Assembly: GCA_003499325.1 (NCBI GenBank)
Contig: DNIP01000148.1
Coordinates: 1 to 5,957, forward strand
Length of the DNA stretch: 5,957 nt
DNA from: Oscillospiraceae bacterium
Lineage (GTDB): Bacteria; Bacillota; Clostridia; Oscillospirales; Acutalibacteraceae
Direction: 5' to 3'
In this document: piece after piece, positions 1 to 5,957 of the stretch
Position numbering within the stretch: position 1 is the stretch's first letter
How the letters are laid out: every line of letters starts with the position of its first letter
Notes under the pieces: model-generated
The model's database searches: none
What the model was told of the DNA's origin: nothing
Seen by the model: the letters and a program-made list of their open reading frames with translations, nothing else
Translations under genes and position numbers: made by a program

Positions 1-423
1 GGCGTGGGGATCAAGCTCAACCCGATCCGTGAGATCGTCAAAGGGACGCGCGTTGTACTGAGCGATGATTCGATCGTGCGCGGTACGACCTGCCGCCGTA
101 TCGCCGAGCTTTTATGGCAGGCAGGAGTCAAAGAGATCCATATGCGCGTCAGCGCGCCGCCCTTTGTCGCTCCGTGCTACTACGGTACCGACATCGACTC
201 CGCCGACGTGCTGATCGCTAACCGCATGAGCACCGCTGAGATTGCAAAAGAGATCGGCGTGACCTCGCTCGGTTACCTCAGCGTTGAAAATGTCAGGCTT
301 CTGACAGGAACGGACAGCGGCTTTTGCACGGCTTGCTTCGGCGGCAAATATCCGACCGTGATCCCCGACAAAACCGCAAAGAATCGCTTTGAAACCAAAA
401 TCAGTGAACAGCAAAAGGGATGA
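1..423 (+). CDS. purF: Amidophosphoribosyltransferase (glutamine PRPP amidotransferase), C-terminal part
   Basis: This is the last 140 residues of PurF, the cytosolic enzyme that transfers glutamine-derived ammonia to PRPP to make 5-phosphoribosylamine, the first committed step of purine synthesis. The window opens in frame, so the N-terminal glutaminase domain lies upstream. The visible part is the phosphoribosyltransferase domain. The PRPP-binding loop VVLSDDSIVRGTT is at fragment residues 18-30 and is close to the family form VVLVDDSIVRGTT. Cysteines in PCYYG (residue 59) and in CTAC (residues 109 and 112) match the positions of three of the four [4Fe-4S] ligands known in Bacillus subtilis PurF. 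This suggests an Fe-S containing, oxygen-sensitive enzyme of the Bacillus type; the fourth ligand is outside the window. The C-terminal tail after GKYPTVIPD is short and lysine-rich, as in relatives. The TGA stop overlaps the first ATG of carA. Family identity is very secure. Confidence 0.96.
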   Translation, partial: GVGIKLNPIREIVKGTRVVLSDDSIVRGTTCRRIAELLWQAGVKEIHMRVSAPPFVAPCYYGTDIDSADVLIANRMSTAEIAKEIGVTSLGYLSVENVRLLTGTDSGFCTACFGGKYPTVIPDKTAKNRFETKISEQQKG

Positions 424-431
424 AGAAAATG
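413..431 (+). promoter_or_regulatory. purF/carA overlap with ribosome binding site and two candidate carA starts
   Basis: The purF stop TGA (421-423) overlaps an ATG at 420-422, giving the ATGA arrangement typical of translational coupling. A Shine-Dalgarno-like AAAAGGG lies at 413-419. It directly abuts the ATG at 420, which is too close for normal initiation. It is 9 bases upstream of a second in-frame ATG at 429-431, which is normal spacing. Initiation at 429 is therefore at least as likely as at 420, unless ribosomes terminating on purF restart at the overlap. Confidence 0.6.
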
Positions 432-1532
432 TACGACAGATCAAATCTTGATCGCAAATTGATCTTAGAAAACGGCGCCGTATTTTACGGAAAGGGCTTT
501 GGCTGTACGGACGACAGGATCGTTGAGATCGTGTTCAACACCTCGCCCGTCGGCTATCAGGAGATCCTCTCCGACCCGTCCTATACCGATCAGGGCGTCG
601 TTATGGCATATCCGCTCATCGGCAACTACGGCATGGCGGACGACGATTATGAGTGCGATACGCCGACCATCGGCGCGCTGATCGTGCGCGAGTATAACGG
701 CGAGCCGTCCAACTTCCGCAGTAAAGAACCTTTAGAGGATGTGATGAAGCGTTACGGCATCGTCGGTATCAGTGAGATCGATACCAGACGGTTGATCAGA
801 CATATCCGTGATCACGGCTCCTGCAAGGCGCTGATCACTTCTGCAGATACTCCGACAGAGGTTGCAGAAAAAGCGATCAAAGAAGCCTCGCTCCCGCATG
901 ACACGGTCAGCCGCGTCAGCAGAAACCGATTCCAAAGATACGATTCAGCCGAGCATTTATATCATGTTGTCGCCATCGACTGCGGCATGAAAATGAACAT
1001 CGTGCGCTCACTCACCCAAAGAGGCTGTGATGTGATGGTCGTGCCGTGGAACGCACACGTGCGTGATATTCTTTCACTCGATCCGGACGGCATCTTCCTT
1101 TCCAACGGCCCCGGTGATCCCGAGGATGTCCCCGAGGTGATCGATGCCGTGAAGGAGTTGATCGGCACTGTTCCGATCTTCGGTATCTGTCTGGGTCATC
1201 AGATCCTGTCCCTCGCATACGGAGCCAAGACCTATAAGCTGAAATTCGGCCATCGCGGCGGCAATCATCCTGTCAAGAATCTTCTGACAAACAGGATCGA
1301 GATCACCTCACAGAACCACTCCTACGCGGTAGATGCCGAGAGTCTGGAAAACACGTCCCTGACCGCAACGCATATCAATCTGCTTGACGATACCATCGAG
1401 GGCGTAGCCTGCATGGATGACCGCGCCTTCGGCGTGCAGTATCATCCCGAATCCGCCCCGGGGCCGCAGGACAGCTCCTATCTGTTTGATCAGTTTATTG
1501 ATTTGATGAAGGAGGGCAAGGACAATGCCTAA
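420..1532 (+). CDS. carA: Carbamoyl-phosphate synthase, small (glutaminase) subunit
   Basis: CarA hydrolyses glutamine and passes the ammonia through an internal tunnel to CarB, where carbamoyl phosphate is made for pyrimidines and arginine. The N-terminal CPSase small-chain domain covers about residues 12-150, with [32 protein letters not shown] and [16 protein letters not shown] class I glutamine amidotransferase domain follows at about 180-365. It has the oxyanion strand [10 protein letters not shown] (228-237), the nucleophile Cys257 in GICLGH, and His342 and Glu344 in YHPES, so the Cys-His-Glu triad is complete. The 370-residue length is normal for the family (E. coli 382). The start is given at the ATG that overlaps the purF stop; the in-frame ATG at 429 has better ribosome-binding-site spacing and would remove only three residues. 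The 3' end overlaps carB by 8 bp. No attenuator or promoter is visible before it, so it is presumably transcribed from upstream of purF. Confidence 0.97.
   Translation: MKKMYDRSNLDRKLILENGAVFYGKGFGCTDDRIVEIVFNTSPVGYQEILSDPSYTDQGVVMAYPLIGNYGMADDDYECDTPTIGALIVREYNGEPSNFRSKEPLEDVMKRYGIVGISEIDTRRLIRHIRDHGSCKALITSADTPTEVAEKAIKEASLPHDTVSRVSRNRFQRYDSAEHLYHVVAIDCGMKMNIVRSLTQRGCDVMVVPWNAHVRDILSLDPDGIFLSNGPGDPEDVPEVIDAVKELIGTVPIFGICLGHQILSLAYGAKTYKLKFGHRGGNHPVKNLLTNRIEITSQNHSYAVDAESLENTSLTATHINLLDDTIEGVACMDDRAFGVQYHPESAPGPQDSSYLFDQFIDLMKEGKDNA
1509..1527 (+). promoter_or_regulatory. Strong ribosome binding site of carB inside the carA 3' end
   Basis: AAGGAGG at 1509-1515 is a near-ideal Shine-Dalgarno sequence, 9 bases before the ATG at 1525-1527. 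It lies within the last codons of carA, whose stop TAA is at 1530-1532, so the reading frames overlap by 8 bp. This fixes the carB start with confidence and suggests coupled, roughly balanced synthesis of the two subunits. Confidence 0.88.
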
Positions 1533-4500
1533 GAGAACGGATATCAAAAGGATCATGGTCATCGGCTCGGGTCCGATCGTCATCGGTCAGGCGGCAGAGT
1601 TCGACTACGCGGGCACACAGGCGTGCTTAGCGCTCAAGGAGGAGGGCTACGAGGTCATCTTATGTAACTCCAACCCCGCGACCATCATGACGGATACCAT
1701 GATCGCGGACAAGGTGTATATGGAGCCGTTGACCCTCGAGTATATCGCGAAGATCATCCGCAAGGAGCGCCCCGACGCGATCCTTCCCGGTATCGGCGGA
1801 CAGACGGGCTTGAATCTCGCAATGGAGTTAGAGCGTAAAGGCGTATTGAAGGAGTGTCAGGTCGAGCTGCTCGGTACCTCCTCCGAGAGTATCGAACGCG
1901 CCGAGGACAGAGAGCTGTTCAAGGAGATGTGCGAGTCTATAGGCGAGCCTGTTATTCCTTCTCAGATCACCTATGATCTTGACGAAGCGAAAGAAGCAGC
2001 CGAAAAGGTCGGCTATCCTGTCGTGCTCCGACCCGCGTTCACCCTCGGCGGTACAGGCGGCGGCTTTGCGGACAGCGAAGCTGAACTCTTGGAGATCGGC
2101 AGGCAGGCGTTTGCCCTCAGTCCCGTCCATCAAGTGTTGATCGAAAAGTCCGTCAAGGGATATAAGGAGATCGAGTATGAGGTCATTCGTGACGCGAACG
2201 ATACCGCGATCACTGTCTGCAACATGGAGAACCTCGACCCGGTCGGCGTGCATACCGGCGACAGCATTGTTGTCTGTCCGTCCCAGACTTTGACCAATAA
2301 AGAATACCATTTGCTGCGTGACAGCGCGTTGAATATCATTCGAACCTTGAAGATCGAGGGCGGGTGTAACGTACAGTTCGCGCTTGATCCGCAGTCCTTT
2401 CAATACTATGTGATCGAGGTCAACCCTCGTGTGTCGCGTTCCTCGGCGCTGGCTTCTAAAGCCTCAGGTTATCCGATCGCCCGCGTCAGCGCAAAGATCG
2501 GCGTCGGACTGCGGCTCGAGGAGATTCCGCTCGCCAATACGCCCGCGTCCTTTGAGCCCGCGCTCGACTATGTCGTGACAAAGCTGCCGCGCTTTCCCTT
2601 CGACAAATTCGCCTCCGCTCCCAACACCCTCGGCACCCAGATGAAGGCGACAGGAGAGATTATGAGCATCGGCAGGACAATGGAAGAAAGTCTGCTCAAA
2701 GGCATCCGCTCACTGGAAACAGGCGTCGATCATCTCTATCTCGTGAAGTTCGATTCCATGTCAGCGGACGAAATGCTGCATTATATTCGCAAAGGAACCG
2801 ACGACCGCATCTTTGCAATCGCCGAGCTGCTCAGGCAAAACATTGACATTGACACGATTTTTGAACAGACTGAGATCGATCGCTTCTTTCTCCGCAAGCT
2901 GAGAAATATCATCGATACAGAGCGCGAGCTGAGCGCACATATCCATGATGAAACCGCGCTGTATCACGCAAAACGGATGGGCTTCTCCGACAAGGTGATC
3001 GCGCGCTTGTGGAATACCGATGAATTGGCGATCTATCATACCCGAAAAGAAAAAGGGATTCTTCCGATATTCAAAATGATCGACACCTGCGCCTCTGAGT
3101 TCAAGAGCTATGTGCCGTACTTTTACTCTACTTACGAGGAGGAGAACGAGAGTATACGAACTGATCAGAAAAAGATCATCGTGCTCGGCGCGGGCCCCAT
3201 CCGTATCGGTCAGGGCGTTGAGTTTGATTACTCCACCGTCCACGCGGTACAGACGATCCGCCGCGCGGGCTATGAAGCCATCATCATCAATAATAATCCT
3301 GAGACGGTTTCCACCGACTACACCACTGCCGACAAGCTCTACTTTGAGCCCCTCACTCCCGAGGACGTTATGGCGATCATCGACTTTGAACAGCCCGAGG
3401 GCGTGATCGCTTCTCTGGGTGGTCAGACGGCGATCAACCTCGCACAGCCGCTGATGGACAGAGGCGTGAAGATCATCGGTACCGACTGCGCGGCGATCGA
3501 AAGAGCAGAGAATCGCGACTCCTTCAACGCCATCATCAAGGAGCTCGGCATTCCGCAGCCCGCGGGTCAGGCGGTCACCTCTATTGAGGAGGGCGTGAAA
3601 GCCGCCGCTGAGATCGGCTATCCCGTGCTTGTTCGCCCGTCCTTCGTACTCGGCGGTCGCGCCATGCAGATCGTTTCTAAGGAAGAAGATTTACGCCACT
3701 ATCTGAAAACGGCTGTTGAAATCGACGAGGATAAGCCCGTTTTGGTCGATAAATACATCATGGGTAAAGAGGTCGAGGTTGACGCGATCTGCGACGGCGT
3801 AGACGTATTCGTGCCCGGTATCATGGAGCTGGTCGAGCGTACCGGCGTCCATTCGGGCGACAGTATCAGTGTTTACCCCTCTTTCTCCATCAGCGACAGA
3901 GTCAAGGGCATCATCTTACAGTATGCGAAGAAGCTGGGTAAGGCGATCGGCATCATCGGTCTGTATAATATCCAGTTTATCGTGGATGAAAACGACGACG
4001 TTTACATTATAGAAGTCAATCCGCGTTCTTCCAGAACCGTTCCCTTCCTCTCTAAGTCGACCGGCTACTCCCTCGCGGATATCGCGACGGAGGTCATCCT
4101 CGGCAAGAGCCTGAAAGAGCAGGGCATCTTCCAGCTCTATCCCGAGGAGAAAAAGAGATACTATGTCAAAGTCCCGGTATTCTCGTTCCAGAAGATCAAG
4201 GGTCTCGACGCTTACCTCTCTCCCGAAATGAAGAGTACAGGTGAAGCTATTGGCTATGACAAAAAGCTATCCCGTGCCATGTACAAGGCGCTTGTCGCGG
4301 CAGGCACCAAGGTGCAAAACTACGGCACCGTCATCGTGACCCTCGCCGACGAGGATAAGGAGGAGGCTGTTCCACTGATCCGCCGCTTCTACGACCTTGG
4401 CTTCAATATCGAGGCGACCGACCTGACCGCCAAGGTCATGAGAAAGAACGGTATCAAAACCCGCAAGCTGGGCAAGATCAGCGAGGGCAGCACCGAGATC

Positions 4501-4701
4501 CTCGACGCGATCCGCGCAGGCTATGTCAGCTACGTCATCAACACCCGCGCCATCATGTCGGGCGTGCACTACGAGGACGGCACCGCGATCCGTCAGACAG
4601 CAGTTGAGAACGGCGTGACCATCTTCACTTCTCTCGATACCGTCCGCGTCCTGCTCGACGTTCTCGAGGAGACCACGCTGACGATCTCGACAATCGATTA
4701 A
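1525..4701 (+). CDS. carB: Carbamoyl-phosphate synthase, large (synthetase) subunit
   Basis: CarB makes carbamoyl phosphate from bicarbonate, ammonia supplied by CarA, and two ATP. The 1058-residue protein (E. coli 1073) shows the internal duplication of the family: [19 protein letters not shown] (12-30) is repeated as [18 protein letters not shown] (553-570). The first ATP-grasp unit (carboxyphosphate synthesis) runs to about residue 400. It has the signature [13 protein letters not shown] from 164 and likely metal ligands Gln284, Glu298 and Asn300. An oligomerisation region covers about 400-545. The second ATP-grasp unit (carbamate phosphorylation) covers about 548-925, with [13 protein letters not shown] from 699 and ligands Gln817, Glu830 and Asn832. 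The C-terminal MGS-like allosteric domain (about 930-1058) keeps the KISEG and YVINT elements, so effector control by nucleotides or ornithine is plausible. Which effectors act cannot be read from sequence. No frameshift or missing core residue was seen. No terminator follows directly; a degraded integrase starts within 20 bases. Confidence 0.98.
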   Translation: MPKRTDIKRIMVIGSGPIVIGQAAEFDYAGTQACLALKEEGYEVILCNSNPATIMTDTMIADKVYMEPLTLEYIAKIIRKERPDAILPGIGGQTGLNLAMELERKGVLKECQVELLGTSSESIERAEDRELFKEMCESIGEPVIPSQITYDLDEAKEAAEKVGYPVVLRPAFTLGGTGGGFADSEAELLEIGRQAFALSPVHQVLIEKSVKGYKEIEYEVIRDANDTAITVCNMENLDPVGVHTGDSIVVCPSQTLTNKEYHLLRDSALNIIRTLKIEGGCNVQFALDPQSFQYYVIEVNPRVSRSSALASKASGYPIARVSAKIGVGLRLEEIPLANTPASFEPALDYVVTKLPRFPFDKFASAPNTLGTQMKATGEIMSIGRTMEESLLKGIRSLETGVDHLYLVKFDSMSADEMLHYIRKGTDDRIFAIAELLRQNIDIDTIFEQTEIDRFFLRKLRNIIDTERELSAHIHDETALYHAKRMGFSDKVIARLWNTDELAIYHTRKEKGILPIFKMIDTCASEFKSYVPYFYSTYEEENESIRTDQKKIIVLGAGPIRIGQGVEFDYSTVHAVQTIRRAGYEAIIINNNPETVSTDYTTADKLYFEPLTPEDVMAIIDFEQPEGVIASLGGQTAINLAQPLMDRGVKIIGTDCAAIERAENRDSFNAIIKELGIPQPAGQAVTSIEEGVKAAAEIGYPVLVRPSFVLGGRAMQIVSKEEDLRHYLKTAVEIDEDKPVLVDKYIMGKEVEVDAICDGVDVFVPGIMELVERTGVHSGDSISVYPSFSISDRVKGIILQYAKKLGKAIGIIGLYNIQFIVDENDDVYIIEVNPRSSRTVPFLSKSTGYSLADIATEVILGKSLKEQGIFQLYPEEKKRYYVKVPVFSFQKIKGLDAYLSPEMKSTGEAIGYDKKLSRAMYKALVAAGTKVQNYGTVIVTLADEDKEEAVPLIRRFYDLGFNIEATDLTAKVMRKNGIKTRKLGKISEGSTEILDAIRAGYVSYVINTRAIMSGVHYEDGTAIRQTAVENGVTIFTSLDTVRVLLDVLEETTLTISTID

Positions 4702-4719
4702 ACATTTATACATCTAAAA

Positions 4720-5313
4720 AAGAACGGAAAAGGAACCTTACGCAAGCGCAGCGACGGTCGCCGGGAAGGCAGATTTAATATCGGCGTGAACGAAAACGGT
4801 AAGCCGAAGGTCAAGTACATCCTCGCCAAAACACAGGCGGAATGTGCCCGCAAGCTGAAGTCCGCGATCGAAGAGTATGAACACGACAAGGAGATCACCG
4901 AGCGTTGTACCTTCCTCACAAATCCGAATCCCACGCTCAGCGAGTGATCAGCCATCTGACTTCGCTCCTACTGCAAGGGGATCATCCGTGAATCTACCTA
5001 TGAAAACTACGACTACTTCTTCGAAAGATATATCAACCCCGGAATCGGCAGTATGGAGATCTGCAATATCTCCACCATCACCTGCCGGCAACTGCTGATG
5101 GAGCTGTACACCAAAGGTCGCCTGATTGATACTTCTCAGGGTAAAGCAGGAACAGGCTACAGCCTGAAAACAGTCAAGAATGTCAAGATCGCACTCCGGT
5201 CCTGTCTGCAAAAGGCTGAGGACGAGGATCTGATCAACTGTAATTCCGTCAAAGGAGTCAAGCTTCCAAAGCTTCAAAAGAAGAAAAATCGGCAGGAGCG
5301 ATCCTGCCGATAA
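4720..5313 (+). pseudogene. Tyrosine recombinase (phage/ICE-type integrase) remnant, no start codon and no catalytic domain
   Basis: One reading frame shows an integrase N-terminal half. An AP2-like arm DNA-binding domain (4720 to about 4850) reads KNGKGTLRKRSDGR, then GRFNIGVNENGKPKVKYILA and KTQAECARKLKSAI. A SAM-like core-binding domain follows (about 4930-5280), with YCKGIIRESTYENYDYFFER, GTGYSLKTVKNVKIALRSCL and NSVKGVKLPKL. Intact relatives are usually about 380-420 residues and carry the catalytic Arg...His-x-x-Arg...Tyr domain after this point. Nothing of that domain is present, and the frame runs into a hairpin and stops with TAA at 5311-5313. Two in-frame TGA codons (4945-4947 and 4957-4959) break the frame, and no ATG, GTG or TTG lies between the carB stop and the first homologous residues. 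The longest intact piece starts at ATG 5053 (86 residues) and could not work as a recombinase. It is a relic of a phage, conjugative or similar element. Assignment is by recognised family pattern, without a profile search. Confidence 0.82.
5288..5311 (-). terminator. Perfect 10-bp hairpin, probable bidirectional intrinsic terminator
   Basis: ATCGGCAGGA (5288-5297) pairs perfectly with TCCTGCCGAT (5302-5311) around a GCGA loop, which fits the stable GNRA class. On the minus strand the stem is followed by TTTTTCTTCTTTT (complement of 5276-5288), a good U tract. That makes it a likely terminator for the minus-strand gene ending at 5436, after a 3' untranslated stretch of about 125 bases. On the plus strand it is followed by AACTTTT only, a weaker tract, but it is the first convincing hairpin after carB and may also end purF-carAB transcripts. 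It overlaps the last codons of the integrase remnant. Confidence 0.72.
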
Positions 5314-5435
5314 CTTTTGTGAATGCTAAAGCCGCGATTTGCGTTGTGGTCAAGGAATAAGCCATACAAACATAGATAATCAACTATGATCTTTTTCAGC
5401 ATTTTATTTCTTTATTCTATGCGGCGCTGTGTTGC

Positions 5436-5957
5436 TTATTCTCTGATTGGAGGGATAAAATCGAGGAACGCCTTGACCATACGCTTGTGATGGATGACAA
5501 AGTGGATCGTCGGGAATTTGTTCTTTGATACGATCACGAGTCGATTGCCAATGATCGCATAGCTGATATTGCGGAAGGCGGGCGTATCGTCAAGCTCCAG
5601 CTTCATGTTCCCATGCCGCTGAGAGTATTCCTTCGTCTGTTCCAAGTGGAGGGCGTATTCCTCATAGGTATACGGCACGTCGGTTTCAAAGAATATCTCT
5701 GCCAAGGAAAGATTCAGAGGAGAACGCTCGAACTGCTCGCGGCTCAACTCAGGGATCACCAGCGTCACATGATACTCCCGGAGTAGCTTCTCTGCGGCTT
5801 CTCTGTATTCCGTGTAAAATTCTCTGATTATCTCAGCGCTGTTCTCGGGGATATGGTTTCGCTTTAAGATGCTTTCGAGCAGGTCATCGCTGATCGTGTA
5901 GATCGGCAGACTGCTCGCGACGACCTTTCTGTCATCGCTTTCCCAGAGCTTTTTCAG
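5436..5957 (-). CDS. Unidentified protein, C-terminal 173 residues; possibly an HTH-type transcriptional regulator
   Basis: The minus-strand frame is open from the window edge (5957) to a TAA at 5438-5436. It has no methionine codon in its first ~60 visible residues, so the true start lies beyond the window; a GTG at 5768 is an internal valine codon. The visible protein is soluble, with no signal peptide or membrane segment. An acidic/basic helical part (DDLLESILKRNHIPENSAEI, then EFYTEYREAAEKLLREYH) is followed by a mixed region ending FRNISYAIIGNRLVIVSKNK, FPTIHFVIHHKRMVKAFLDF and IPPIRE. This layout, with SKNK, IHFVIHH and a C-terminal FIPP, resembles from memory the C-terminal regions of XRE-like regulators in gut Clostridia. 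No helix-turn-helix is within the window, so the function is a guess. The coding call itself is firm: the frame is long and open, the composition is protein-like, and a terminator lies downstream. It converges on carB and the integrase relic. Confidence 0.8.
   Translation of the reverse strand: MKKLWESDDRKVVASSLPIYTISDDLLESILKRNHIPENSAEIIREFYTEYREAAEKLLREYHVTLVIPELSREQFERSPLNLSLAEIFFETDVPYTYEEYALHLEQTKEYSQRHGNMKLELDDTPAFRNISYAIIGNRLVIVSKNKFPTIHFVIHHKRMVKAFLDFIPPIRE

Noticed and set aside
1828..2403. Minus-strand open frame of 191 codons antisense to carB
   Set aside because: It lies wholly within carB, which has complete family motifs in this region. The product resembles no family I recognise and is explained by codon bias on the opposite strand.
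2761..3243. Minus-strand open frame of 160 codons inside carB
   Set aside because: It is antisense to the oligomerisation region and second nucleotide-binding motif of carB. It has no independent support.
4267..4713. Minus-strand open frame of 148 codons over the carB 3' end
   Set aside because: It mirrors the MGS-like domain of carB. Its aspartate- and valine-rich product is typical of antisense shadows.
4877..5277. Overlapping open frames on both strands across the integrase relic (plus 4877-5098, minus 4948-5277)
   Set aside because: The frame used in the annotation gives clear integrase sequence on both sides of the TGA codons. These other frames give low-complexity or unrecognisable products.
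5323..5379. Short plus-strand open frame (18 codons) in the intergenic region
   Set aside because: It is very short, has no ribosome binding site and shows no recognisable sequence. I also looked here for the missing integrase C-terminus and found none.
5371..5395. Possible second terminator, CATAG/CTATG followed by a T run
   Set aside because: The stem is only 5 bp, AT-rich, with an 8-base loop, so it is too weak. The hairpin at 5288-5311 is far better.
4702..5435. CRISPR array, tRNA, riboswitch or toxin-antitoxin locus in the non-operon part
   Set aside because: No regularly spaced repeats, tRNA-like cloverleaf or conserved RNA motif could be seen, and the only coding traces are the integrase remnant and the minus-strand gene.

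Overview
The window looks like part of a Firmicutes chromosome, most likely a gut or rumen Clostridia (Oscillospiraceae/Lachnospiraceae type). This rests on the Bacillus-type PurF with Fe-S ligand cysteines, the strong AAGGAGG ribosome binding site in front of carB, the separate ~370-residue CarA and ~1060-residue CarB subunits, and an integrase remnant of the AP2-arm type common in mobile elements of these bacteria. The placement is inferred from protein character; no database search was possible.

Positions 1-4701 hold a tightly packed plus-strand operon. It contains the last 140 residues of purF (first committed step of purine synthesis), carA (glutaminase subunit of carbamoyl-phosphate synthetase) and carB (the large synthetase subunit). 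The genes overlap by 4 bp (purF/carA) and 8 bp (carA/carB), so translation is probably coupled. All three proteins carry the motifs expected of active enzymes. Together they join two glutamine-dependent entry reactions: PRPP amidation for purines, and carbamoyl phosphate formation for pyrimidines and arginine.

Positions 4702-5313 hold a decayed tyrosine recombinase (integrase). The arm-type DNA-binding domain and the core-binding domain can be read in a single frame. However, there is no start codon, two in-frame TGA codons sit where relatives usually have tryptophan, and the catalytic domain is absent. It begins within 20 bases of the carB stop. This is the only trace of mobile DNA in the window.

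Positions 5288-5311 form a perfect 10-bp hairpin with a GCGA loop, flanked by A and T tracts. It is probably an intrinsic terminator shared by the two converging transcription units and is stronger on the minus strand. The stretch 5314-5435 is AT-rich and shows no supportable gene.

Positions 5436-5957 hold the C-terminal 173 residues of a minus-strand gene whose start lies beyond the window. It resembles, from memory only, the C-terminal region of HTH-type regulators of gut Clostridia, but the DNA-binding part is not visible. Overall this is a housekeeping nucleotide operon next to a mobile-element scar. I do not see a convincing novel system.
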